A DNA stretch of 64,000 nt from Haberlea rhodopensis (taxonomy: Eukaryota; Streptophyta; Magnoliopsida; Lamiales; Gesneriaceae). Shown one piece after another: positions 49,501 through 59,818 of this stretch. Positions within the stretch are counted from its first letter, which is position 1; every line of letters starts with the position of its first letter. Below the pieces are notes generated by a model that was given only the letters and a program-made list of their open reading frames with translations, ran no database searches and was not told where the DNA came from. Where the stretch lies: positions 1,240,001 to 1,304,000 of the forward strand of contig CAJQUN010000170.1 in the NCBI GenBank assembly GCA_907163345.1, written 5' to 3'. A program made the translations under genes and the position numbers.

Positions 49501-51060
49501 TCTGAAGCGAATGGATTCAGTTCTACATCAAAACTGACGACTTATGGCCAAAACGAGGATCTCATTCCAAAATATGAGGCAGACAGGTTTTCTGTTCAAT
49601 CCATCTATGACCAATCACATCCACGAGAAAGAATTACAACAAATGGGAACAGAGAGATTAAGAACGCAGATCGCAAGGATAGATCTATGCTCGCTTCTCT
49701 ACCTTCTAGCATTGGGCCTCCTCATACCATAGAAAATAATTCAGAAGAGGTGTGGCCAGAAGTAAGTTTGCGAGACATGTCCATGGCTACAATTAAGGAA
49801 TTCTACAGGTATCTCGTGTCTCCCACCTGTTCTTGATTATTTATTTTTTCTACAATGTCCAGCCAACACCCCCCATTCTGTTGAAACAAGTTGCGAAAGG
49901 TTGAGGTCTATCAAATCATAGTGGAACCTTGGTGTTTAATCTTGATCATTGTGTATGTAAACTTTTGTATGGTGTCTGTGTAACCTTAGTAAAAAGAAGA
50001 CTGCCCTTAGCTCCACGCACACTAGCATATGATGACCATTCTTACGACACCATACAGTGAGGGATTTGCTTCCATATTCTGAACCACGTGGTTGTTTGGC
50101 AATAATTCTTTTACCGGGACAAATTTAATTTTCAAAGGTTTTTTCATCTCTACATACTCAGTTTGGTATCGCTTCCCTACTGCCAAAATGTATGGAGCTC
50201 GTGAAGTGGTTTTTTAACACTCCCAATTTATACGTCTTTCTTAATTTTTATAAAATGCTGTTTCGAGAAGCAGTTTTTTGGCTTACTGTCATGCTTTATT
50301 TGAGCTAAACATACTCTACAAATCTTCGTCGTTCTTTGAAGCTGATGACTCTAATCTTTATGAAATATAATTTTAATCTCTTTTGTCAGTGTAAGAGATG
50401 AAAATGAAGTGACTTCGTGCATCAAGGATTTGAATGCTCCCAGCCTCTATCCATCTGTGATCTCTATCTGGGTCACTGATTCTTTTGAAAGGAAAGACAT
50501 GGAAAGAGATATCTTGACAAAGCTTCTGATTAACCTCACAAAATCCCGAGATACAGTAATAAGCAAAGATCAAATTGTCAAAGGGTATATATGCTAACTC
50601 CATCTTATGATCACCCGTACCTAGCTTATTGATTGATCCTCTCTCTTTGTTTTTTTACAAACAAGCGCCTAATATTGACCCGTACCTACATATCTGACTT
50701 TACTAAATTTATGTGTTTTCTTGCGACAGGTTTGAATCTGTTCTTACTATCTTGGAGGATACTGTCAATGATGCCCCTAGAGCAGCAGAGTTCCTTGGGC
50801 GTATCTTTGCTAAAATCATACTAGAAAACGTAATCTCACTTTCTGAGATTGGACGATTGATATTTGAAGGTGGGGAAGAGCAAGGTCGTCTTATAGAAAC
50901 AGGCCTTGCAGCCGAAGTTCTTGGAAGTCTCTTGGAGATTATCAAATCAGAAAAAGGGGATTCTGTTTTGAAGGAGATCCATTTGGGCTCCAATCTACGA
51001 CTAGAGAACTTCAAACCGCCAGGTTCTAACAAATATTGGAAAATCGACAAGTTCATTTAG
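43533..51060 (+). CDS. EIF4G: Translation initiation factor eIF4G, ten coding exons, three frameshifts as read
   Basis: Exons: 43533-43678, 43874-44008, 44219-44383, 44521-44594, 44709-44765, 45311-46093, 46227-46616, 46714-49808, 50390-50584, 50730-51060 (TAG), all phase-consistent. The implied product is about 1789 aa, normal for plant eIF4G. It has an N-terminal MSQYQSRAERSES block, the plant motif VKITHPETH, an eIF4E-binding YSRDFLI (TAT at 47836, about residue 958), a MIF4G domain (about 1140-1370) for eIF4A and RNA, and a C-terminal MA3 domain. eIF4G scaffolds the cap-binding complex in the cytosol. The frame is broken by one extra A at 43923-43924, one extra G at 49207-49208 and one missing base at about 49487-49499. 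The conserved sequence continues in the alternate frame each time. ATG at 43533 matches the family start. Confidence 0.93.
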
Positions 51061-52442
51061 AGAGAAAGCACTTGAAATCTGGTAAAAAAATTCACATCTT
51101 CTTTCTTTAGGTTCTCCTAGCTTTAAATTTGTGGTAGGTATGAAATCTTCATATTTTTTTGACATAATATATTTTATTTTTGGATGGTTCAAATGGCCAT
51201 CCAAATTTTCTCTATCTTGTGTCTCGATATGGTAGACTTTCAGTCAACACGTTATATTATAACAAAACAAAAGTCCGTTGATTTATGACTGTGTCTTCAA
51301 GTACGTGGTTTTGTAGCAAATTAATATTAAATATTAAGAATTCTAGTAAATCTGCTTGAATGACGTAATAGTACTATGAAATTGTGCATTGGTAGACAAG
51401 TAACACACGGTTATCAAAATTTCAACAAGAACAGAAAACAACTTACTAATAATATATCGTGTTTTCAAAATCAGACCAGAGATAAAATCGGTGCTCTTAT
51501 TGGTTACATGTTCAATGGGTTTGACTGATTGAATCACTGGTTTCGAGGATTTCATTCGGAGGAGGAGCCTTATAAATATGGTATTGATTATTATCAAATA
51601 AAGATATGATTAATTGAAGTCGTTCAAACATGTTTATGTCAACTAAATGGTATTCTTGTATCATTGGGGTTATGGACTTTCAGTTTATGGGGGTTAGTAT
51701 GAGATCAGTCGTGGGGGAGAAAATCACTCGTTTGATTGAGGTTGAATTATTGGGCTCAACCGGTGATGATATAAGCATTATGTAATATCTATTTTAGTTT
51801 TTGTAAAATATAGATATTATGTATTTGCTACGGTTCAAGTTGTTCCAAATGTCTAACATAAAAGAAAAATAATAAAACATCTCAAAAACAACAAGTAATG
51901 TCCAACATAAAATAAAAATAATAAAACATATCAAAAATAAGTAATGCCCAAAAAGAATAATATCTCAAAATCAAAAGAAAATATTTAAAAATTATGAAAT
52001 TATAATCTACGAGAAACTAAACATATTTATATATCATATACAAGATACTTTTAAGAAAATTTGTTTTATAATTTTAACAAACGCCAGATATTGGAAAGCA
52101 AATGATAATGCACTTCTATTTTTCTTAAAGAAACTTTAAAAGGTTTTTATTTGGTGCAAAACTTGGGATATTGTATTTTATACACTGTAAAAACTCCAGA
52201 AAAAACATAAAATTTTCTACGTAAAATTAGTGGTATTTTAAAACCTCATATTTTTAAAAATCAAGCATAAAAAATTAAAACCCCCGGCGTATGTGGTAAA
52301 GTGCGTCAAATGTTTGAATATATATATATATATATATGATGATGATGTAAAATGTTGTTTGCCCAAAAATTGGAGATGGGGTTAATTTTATATTTTTTGA
52401 ACACTAAGAAAAGAGTAAATATAAAAAGAAAGCGACATGCTC
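51061..52442. other. Intergenic downstream of eIF4G
   Basis: The eIF4G 3' UTR, then AT-rich DNA. A short (TA)n tract is at 52319-52337. A local near-duplication ('gtccaacataaaa..aaaataataaaacatctcaaaa') lies at 51848-51940. No gene was recognised. Confidence 0.5.
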
Positions 52443-52759
52443 TGTTGGAAGTATATTTCAAAGTTTTTTTGATAACAAACATCTAATTTGAAGTGTTTAC
52501 TGTATCAAAGAAGCCTATTAACGAGAAGTCTATCGACTGACTCTACAAAGATCTACCGGAAGCAATAGTCTACTGCTTCAACATAGTCTATCGGATGCAA
52601 AAAGTAGAAGTCCACTGGATGAGAAAAGTAGAAGTCTACTGGATCAGAGAAGACATCAGTTGACTTTAGTCCAGCAAACTAAATCACTAATACGTAAGAG
52701 TGCAATAAGACAAAAGGCTTAACAGTTTCATTCTGACAATAGTACAACAGAGCGCCGCA

Positions 52760-53211
52760 TAGGGGTGTAAACGAATCAAACATGTTCACGAACTTTTCGA
52801 GCCGGCTCGATAAATATTTGATTCGAATTCAAAATTCTCGAATTCGAACCGTACTCGAACATGTTCGAACTATTTTCGAGTCGAACTCGAGATCAAATTA
52901 CTTTGTTTGATAGTTCGCGAGCCGCTCGCGAACTTTAAATTTTATTAATATAATATAATTATATATTAAATAAATATATTTCGAACCTTTCAGATATTTA
53001 TTTTCGAGCAATGATTCGAATAGCTCTACATGTTCGAACATTTTCGAGCCGAACTCGAACTCGAACTTTGATTCGAGCCGAACTCGAGCCAAATTTTTGA
53101 AACTATTCGAACTTCAAATCGAATTCGAACTCGAATATAACTATTTCGAGCCGAATTCGAACCTTAAAATTTTCTGCATATTCGGCTCGATTCGGTTCGT
53201 TTACACCCCTA
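52760..53211. mobile_element. hAT MITE, 452 bp, in the SIRE-like LTR
   Basis: Perfect 16-bp terminal inverted repeats, TAGGGGTGTAAACGAA (52760-52775) and its complement (53196-53211), are flanked by a perfect 8-bp duplication GCGCCGCA (52752-52759 and 53212-53219). The interior is packed with TTCGAGCC, GAACTCGAA and TTCGAAC motifs. It has no coding capacity. It shares TAGGGGTG with the hAT element at 8161. Confidence 0.96.
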
Positions 53212-53369
53212 GCGCCGCACCACCATATCAGCGCCACCAATCTCGTCAGAATAAACTAGCCATTGTGAACGGATTTTGAAAGAAAACAAAATGAATTTGG
53301 ACGTAAATCAAGAAGCTGATTTCACATGGTTCTTCCATTTGAAGAATAGTTGTCGTTAGACTTTGAGTC

Positions 53370-53377
53370 TATAAATA
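53370..53377 (+). promoter_or_regulatory. TATA box of the SIRE-like LTR
   Basis: TATAAATA sits in 'gagtctataaatatgtc', in the LTR piece right of the MITE. Transcription would start shortly before the next insertion, so this promoter is separated from gag by more than 6 kb of nested DNA. Confidence 0.6.
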
Positions 53378-53429
53378 TGTCAACGAGCAGATTGAAGAAA
53401 TATCTCTGAATCTTTGAATCTTCTACACT

Positions 53430-54835
53430 CTGATCGCGATTTATTTAAACAGTAAATTTCTAGTGTGGCGCGATTATACCGCAAGTGAACGGTATCAAGT
53501 TTTAGTATAGTAGATAAAAAATATTTCAATTAGATTAACTATATTTAGCCTACGATTATTGAGTTTATTAAACTAAATTGACTAAAACACAATAATGAAC
53601 CAAAACAACGATGGATAATGAAGAAATATGATAAAACAATTATCAAGATGTCGGTTCACCCATGTAATCCACCACAATTTTCCTATTAATTAAGATTCAA
53701 AATCCTATGTTCTAAAGTGACGAGTTTTCATATTGCATTTGTTATACTATTGTCAAGTTATAACAAGTCTAATATTAATGTTACGATAAACCACTCCCGT
53801 GTCCTTATTGAACGATTAATACCGAAAAATGATTTGTGAAAACTAATAGCCTTCGAATTGGTAAATCTATTGCTATCACACGTGTGCTAGATTTTACTTG
53901 GTCCGTCTCAAACTAAAATCCACGGCCTAATTTACTACGTCGTATCGTAATATCGTATGGTCAAGTCAATTACGATTACCAAATTCATGCAAAAGGTAGT
54001 TAATCTTTTGAAAGCATTAAAAACGTAAATTATGCGCAAAGATTGTAAAAATTGAATCGAAAACTAATCTTCAAATGCGGGATTCCCTACTCTTGATAAA
54101 CAAGCCTAGCCAACATTCATCATCAAATAATAATCCATAAATATGTTTGAAGCAATCTAAACATAAAAATCTGAGACTAAAAAGTAAACAAGTCTAGAAA
54201 TACGAATAAACGAGGTCGTCACTCTATGCGTTGCTCCGTCGTTTCGTCTCTTGCGTTGCTCCATCATTCCGTCTCTTGCGTTGCTCTTGCTCTTCAATAG
54301 CTTGAGATGTTTTTGGATGGACGAGGGATGTATGAGGCTGCTTCTAAGTCTGAATTAAGGTGTGCAAAAGTTAGATTTTCGTGCCCAAGGTCCTTTATAG
54401 AGTGGATGAGTTGGATAGAAGTGTCCTTGTTGAACTCAACTCAAAAAGGAATTTTTTTGTTCAGAAATCTTAGCCCGGCGATCGATCGAGCAAATATGTC
54501 GATCGATCGTGAGTTATTCCTTCGCGTTACTCGAACTTTCTGCCTTTGTCGATCGATCACGCAACACTCACTTTTGTTGGTCAAAACACCTGATACGCTC
54601 GATCGATCGAGCAATGCTTCTCGATCGATCGAAGCTTTAAATTTCCAACTTCGTGCTTCGTTGACTCGATTTGGTCATTTTTCATCATTTTAGCTCATTT
54701 CCTCAACTTTTATGCATTTTCACCTATATTCCTGAAATCAACAAACATATACAAAAAAAATGTAAAATCGTCCAGGAATCAACACGAAAATCAATACAAA
54801 ATCACGACAAAATAAGTGTAACTTATCACACTTAA
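53430..54835. mobile_element. Unresolved ~1.4-kb inserted segment, LTR-like, at the outer edge of the gag-only element
   Basis: It lies between the presumed ACACT target duplication (53425-53429) and the truncated LTR at 54836. From 53465 it reads TGTGGCGCGATTATACCGC, and it ends AACTTATCACA near 54830, so a TG...CA LTR-like unit is possible. Matching flanks were not found. It contains the CGATCGATCG patch at 54477-54632. Origin unproven. Confidence 0.4.
54477..54632. repeat. CGATCGATCG-rich patch
   Basis: Five CGATCGATC(G) motifs in 156 bp, similar in spacing and sequence to 29450-29665 and 31418-31520. An open frame through it reads Arg/Ser/Asp-rich peptide and is not considered a gene. 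Confidence 0.75.
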
Positions 54836-55124
54836 TCGAAGAGGGGGGGTGAATGAGATTCTTTGGCTACTTTAGCTTTTTAAAATGAGTTTGTAAAAAT
54901 AAAATATTTTGCGCTTTGCGGAAGCCTTTAGTCAATCGATAAATAAAAAGAATAAATAAATAAATGCGTAATGAAAAATAAAGCAATAACGAGACAAGGA
55001 TTTGTTATAGAAGTTCGGCGATGAATCGCCTACGTCTCCTCTTCCCGGTTAGATAACCTCCAACCGAGGTTCCACTAGAACAATTTGTCTTGGCCTTGAG
55101 GGCTCCAAGTTAGCCACACAACAA

Positions 55125-55249
55125 CTCTTCCCGAGTTACAACGCTCTTCCCGAGCACACTACTCTTCCCGAGTACACAAGCTCTTCCCGAGCACAATACT
55201 CTTCCCGAGTACACAAGCTCTTCCCGAGCTACCCACACTCTTCACGAGT
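55125..55249. repeat. Seven ~17-bp units of CTCTTCCCGAG, left LTR
   Basis: CTCTTCCCGAG recurs seven times, the last as CTCTTCACGAG, with suffixes alternating between 'tacacaag' and 'cacaatac'. It is preserved at 58880-59005 in the other LTR. It falls in the transcribed (R/U5) part, downstream of the TATA box on the minus strand. Confidence 0.88.
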
Positions 55250-55548
55250 CTTCTTGGCCTTAAGGGCTCCAAGGATAGCCACACAATTGCACCACCTTCA
55301 CTTGATGGCGACTTTACAATATTCCAACTTGCTTTGGTGTTGGAGGACCTTTACAATGAATTAAACCAACAAACACCTTCACGGTGTACTCACACGAAGA
55401 AACACAAGACTCTACAAAGAAGAGAATCACAAACTCCAATACAACAACAATGTATGGAGATTGTAATATAATTTGACACAATAATAGATCAACACTTTGT
55501 ATGAGTTGTAGACTTGTTCCTTAGCTTCAAAATGCTCCAAAGCATCCA

Positions 55549-55556
55549 TATTTATA
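55549..55556 (-). promoter_or_regulatory. TATA box, left LTR of the gag-only element
   Basis: TATAAATA on the minus strand, in 'cactataaatatgg'. The palindrome array begins about 60 bp upstream. Confidence 0.6.
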
Positions 55557-55616
55557 GTGTAGAAGGCCCCCTAGGCTCCTACTAGCCGTTGCACTTCAAA
55601 AGGCTGAAATCACTCC

Positions 55617-56043
55617 TGGATCGCCTCAGCCATCGCCGCGCCCCAACGGTCACCAAAAATCACGCATCGCCTCAGGCGATCGCTGGATCGCCCCAGGCGA
55701 TCTCTGTCAAATCCCAATGCCGTAGCTTCAGCATCCTGAAATCATGCATCGCCTCAAACGATCTCCACATCGCCTCAGGCGTTCCAGCCCATCGCCTCAG
55801 GCGTTCGTGCCATCGCCTCGGGCGATCTCCCTGCGCGCATGCCCGCGCCAAGCCTCGGCGTCGCTTCAGTCGATGTTCGGGGCGAAGTATCTTGTGGCTG
55901 CCATCGCCTCAGGCGTTGATCACCATCGCCTGGGGCGATCTTCCTCGCATGCTCGCCTAGCCATCGCCTCTGTCGATGTGCTTGGCGATGCCCCTCCTGG
56001 CACCCATCGCCTGGGGCGATGATCACCATCGCCTGGGGCGATC
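55617..56043. repeat. Array of ATCGCCTCAGGCGAT palindromes, left LTR
   Basis: About a dozen complete or half copies of the 15-bp near-perfect palindrome ATCGCCTnnGGCGAT, with variants such as CATCGCCTGGGGCGATC, in some 425 GC-rich bases. The spacers vary. On the element's strand it sits immediately upstream of the TATA box, that is, in U3. Confidence 0.9.
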
Positions 56044-56888
56044 TTGACCAGATTGTGCACACTTGAATTTCTTCATTCCAATCCAATTTTCATCACTTAA
56101 TCTGCACACTAAGTAGATGCATTAGTATAACAAACACAAGTTTTGTTGATCATCAAAACTCAAAGATTGACCGGGGATAATTTAATGCTTTAAACGCAAC
56201 CATGCGTTTAAGGCTCAACAATCTCCCCCTTTTTGATGATCACAAAACTTGATAAACTTGAATACGTAATATGCATTAAATGTGAGTAAAAATAACTCCC
56301 CCTTAACAATTGCATAATACATACAAGTTATCAAGTAAAACAATAAACAAATAACTCTCCCCCTCAAACCATGCATACATAAGCTCTCCCCCTCAAACCA
56401 TGCATGTATAAAGCTTCAAGTTTATCACAAAATTCTCCCCCTTTTTGTGATAATCAAAAAGCATAATTATCAAATAAACATGGCATAAATTATATGTTGA
56501 CACATAGCTTCACATGTTCCTCATCAAACAAGATTGAATCATATAGAGGTGAATCACAACCATGTGTTTAAGGCACTTAACTATTGATTCTCAAAGTTGC
56601 AATATGTGCATATGTTCATGCATTCATGCCCAAAACAAAATAATAAAAATATCAAGGCATAATAACAAATCATATATTTGCACATTTTCATATGGCATAT
56701 TCAAATTTGAATGCAAAGCATATCAAGCACTTACTATAAAAAGATAAGCATACATCATGCACTTGTTAATTTTTGCTAAGGGTTATGCATTTTACTCCAA
56801 TGAATATTGAGCTTCAATATTTATTGATCACAATTGATTTGTGCTAATAAATTTTGAAATTGCTCTTTTAATATGTAAAAAGTAAATT

Positions 56889-58535
56889 TTACCCTTTATG
56901 ACAAGAGCTAGTTCTTGTCATTGGTCCAATGCCTCTTGCTTCTTCTATGGTGGTGAACAAGACAAACTCCTCCTTTGAGTTGCTTGGTCCTTCATCCTTC
57001 ATTCCATTGTTGTCCCTACAAGACAAATTTACAATAGGGGTTTCTTTGGTACCCATTTGATTTTTGGGTCCTTGAGGGTTAACTTTCAATGGCACTTTTG
57101 GAATCCATTTCCACCTCTTATTAGGTTGGTATTGGATTCTAGCAAACCTACACTTATTTTTAGTGTGGCCATTTTTGCAACAATAATTACAAGTAGGAGA
57201 ATCATGCTTTGCATTGGCCAACAAGCTAGAAAAAGTTTTTGATTTGCTTGAAAAACCTAACCCGACTTTGTCAAAGCTACAACGTTGCAAGCCAAGCAAT
57301 TCATTCATCTTTTTACTATTTTCACTAAATTTGCAAAATGATATCTTTAAAGAATTTAATTCATTTTTCAATGAATTATTTTCTTCATCTTTCTTAACAA
57401 TCTCAAGTTTGAGTAATTTGTTACTCATCTTGGTTTTGCCAAGAGCATCAATAAGATCATTATAAGATTCTAAAAGTTCATCAAAAGAGGGTACCTCATC
57501 ATCATCCTCTTCATCTTCATTTCCAAGAGCCATTAGACAAAGATTTTTTGCTTCTTCTTCATCGGAGTCGCTATCACTCCATGTAGCTATGAACGCCTTC
57601 TTCTTCCCTTTGTCCTCATTCTTCTTCCTAGGACATTTGTTAGCATAATGGCCTATTTCTTGACAATTATAACAAGTTACCTCATTTTTGGATTCTTGTT
57701 TGGTAGCATTGGAGGTCTTTGACTTGCTATGCTTGGTGAAGAGTTTTTTGAACTTCTTTGTGAACAACCTCATCTCTTCATCATCATCATCTTCTTCATC
57801 ATCGGAGTGGTCTTTCCTTCCCACCAAGGCAATCCCATTTCTCTTGGATCTATCCTCCTCCTTTACTTCTCTCCTTGTGGCAACTTCAAGCTCATGAGTC
57901 ACCAATGTGCCATGGAGCTCATCAAGATCATAGGAAGCACTTTCTCCTTTGTTGGACTCGATGATGGCCGTCCTCTTTGCATCCCATTCTTTAGGTAAGG
58001 CCCTTAGAGCTCTCCTCCATATTTGCTTTGGAGGGTACTTCTCTCCAAGTTGGGTAAGCTCATTTATAATTAGGGTGAGCCTCCTAAACATGGAATCAAC
58101 TTCTTCTCCGGATTCCATCTCAAAGGTTTCATATTTGAGTTGTAGGAGATCAATCTTGGTCTCCTTCACTTGGTTAGTGCCCTCATGACAAATTTGCAAT
58201 TTGTCCCAAATTTCCTTTGCCGTTGAGCACATCGAGATCCGGTTGTACTCCTTCATATCTAAGGCACAATGCAAAATATTAATCGCTTTAGCATTTTGTG
58301 AAATTAATATCATATCCGCTCTAGTGAAATCGTCCATTTCTTTGGGAACACTAATTCCCCCAACTTCCTTTAAAGGAATATGTGGACCTTTCACTATGAT
58401 TTTCCATAGATCATAATCTACGGATTGGATGTATAGAGAAATTCTATTTTTCCAATAGCCGTAATTATCACCCGTGAAGAGCGGAGGACGATTTGTCGAT
58501 TGACCTTGAGCAAACTCATTTGCTAGATTAGCCAT
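56889..58535 (-). CDS. Gag protein of the gag-only retrotransposon (548 aa, intact)
   Basis: A single uninterrupted frame starts at ATG 58535 (MANLANEFAQG) and ends TAA at 56889. Its N-terminal part has the copia-gag hallmarks FTGDNYGYWKNRI and AKEIWDKLQICHEGT. Two CCHC zinc knuckles follow: CYNCQEIGHYANKC at about residue 300 and CNYCCKNGHTKNKC at about residue 450. An acidic DDEEDDDDEE stretch precedes the first. A Lys/Glu coil (about 380-420) separates them. The protein should form virus-like particles and bind element RNA. A frame this long with no damage, though no other gene is present, suggests selection for Gag or recent mobility. The farther upstream TTG-initiated reading has no support. 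Confidence 0.93.
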   Translation of the reverse strand: MANLANEFAQGQSTNRPPLFTGDNYGYWKNRISLYIQSVDYDLWKIIVKGPHIPLKEVGGISVPKEMDDFTRADMILISQNAKAINILHCALDMKEYNRISMCSTAKEIWDKLQICHEGTNQVKETKIDLLQLKYETFEMESGEEVDSMFRRLTLIINELTQLGEKYPPKQIWRRALRALPKEWDAKRTAIIESNKGESASYDLDELHGTLVTHELEVATRREVKEEDRSKRNGIALVGRKDHSDDEEDDDDEEMRLFTKKFKKLFTKHSKSKTSNATKQESKNEVTCYNCQEIGHYANKCPRKKNEDKGKKKAFIATWSDSDSDEEEAKNLCLMALGNEDEEDDDEVPSFDELLESYNDLIDALGKTKMSNKLLKLEIVKKDEENNSLKNELNSLKISFCKFSENSKKMNELLGLQRCSFDKVGLGFSSKSKTFSSLLANAKHDSPTCNYCCKNGHTKNKCRFARIQYQPNKRWKWIPKVPLKVNPQGPKNQMGTKETPIVNLSCRDNNGMKDEGPSNSKEEFVLFTTIEEARGIGPMTRTSSCHKG

Positions 58536-59304
58536 ATAAAATTTTTGATTTAAAACAAAAATCAAATGGCTCTGATACCACTTGTTGGAATCGAAGAGGG
58601 GGGGTGAATGAGATTCCTTGGCTACTTTAGCTTTTTAAAATGAGTTTGTAAAAATAAAATATTTTGCGCTTTGCGGAAGCCTTTAGTCAATCGATAAATA
58701 AAAAGAATAAATAAAAAAATGCGTAATGAAAAATAAAGCAATAAAAGAGACAAGGATTTGTTATAGAAGTTCGGCGATGAATCGCCTACGTCTCCTCTTC
58801 CCGGTTAGATAACCTCCAACCGAGGTTCCACTAGAACAATTTGTCTTGGCCTTGAGGGCTCCAAGTTAGCCACACAACAACTCTTCCCGAGTTACAACGC
58901 TCTTCCCGAGCACACTACTCTTCCCGAGCACACAAGCTCTTCCCGAGCACAATACTCTTCCCGAGTACACAAGCTCTTCCCGAGCTACCCACACTCTTCA
59001 CGAGTCTTCTTGGCCTTAAGGGCTCCAAGGATAGCCACACAATTGCACCACCTTCACTTGATGGCGACTTTACAATATTCCAACTTGCTTTGGTGTTGGA
59101 GGACCTTTACAATGAATTAAACCAACAAACACCTTCACGGTGTACTCACACGAAGAAACACAAGACTCTACAAAGAAGAGAATCACAAACTCCAATACAA
59201 CAACAATGTATGGAGATTGTAATATAATTTGACACAATAATAGATCAACACTTTGTATGAGTTGTAGACTTGTTCCTTAGCTTCAAAATGCTCCAAAGCA
59301 TCCA

Positions 59305-59312
59305 TATTTATA
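59305..59312 (-). promoter_or_regulatory. TATA box, right (5') LTR of the gag-only element
   Basis: TATAAATA on the minus strand. This is the promoter-proximal copy that would drive the element's genomic RNA. The palindrome array lies about 60-500 bp upstream. Confidence 0.65.
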
Positions 59313-59373
59313 GTGTAGAAGGCCCCCTAGGCTCCTACTAGCCGTTGCACTTCAAAAGGCTGAAATCACTCCT

Positions 59374-59818
59374 GGATCGCCTCAGCCATCGCCTCAGGCG
59401 ATCTCCATCGTCGTGCCCCAACGGTCACCAAAAATCACGCATCGCCTCAGGCGATCGCTGGATCGCCTCAGGCGATCTCTGTCAAATCCCAATGCCGTAG
59501 CTTCAGCATCCTGAAATCATGCATCGCCTCAAACGATCTCCACATCGCCTCAGGCGTTCCAGCCCATCGCCTCAGGCGTTCGTGCCATCGCCTCGGGCGA
59601 TCTCCCTGCGCGCATGCCCGCGCCAAGCCTCGGCGTCGCTTCAGTCGATGTTCGGGGCGAAGTGTCTTGTGGCTGCCATCGCCTCAGGCGTTGATCACCA
59701 TCGCCTGGGGCGATCTTCCTCGCATGCTCGCCTAGCCATCGCCTCTGTCGATGTGCTTGGCGATGCCCCTCCTGGCACCCATCGCCTAGGGCGATGATCA
59801 CCATCGCCTGGGGCGATC
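59374..59818. repeat. Array of ATCGCCTCAGGCGAT palindromes, right LTR
   Basis: Same array as in the left LTR with about one more palindrome unit near 59388-59410. Spacer sequences are otherwise conserved between LTRs. Confidence 0.9.

Larger units (their letters stand above)
54836..56220 (-). repeat. 3' LTR of the gag-only element, outer end truncated
   Basis: It matches 58589-59995 almost throughout. It lacks the first few outer bases and about 19 bp within the palindrome array (near 55631), and differs at scattered single positions. It ends GGCTCAACA. Confidence 0.92.

Noticed and set aside
51343..51597. 84-codon minus-strand frame downstream of eIF4G
   Set aside because: Hydrophobic, AT-driven composition without any family features or promoter context.
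55125..55249. Direct repeats with spacers, resembling a CRISPR array
   Set aside because: Units of 11 bp with near-identical 6-bp joints in a plant LTR; an ordinary tandem repeat.
55589..56086. Open frames on both strands through the left LTR palindrome array (and 59519-59861 in the right)
   Set aside because: They arise from the GC-rich ATCGCC repeats and are the same in both LTRs; they lack any protein-family features.
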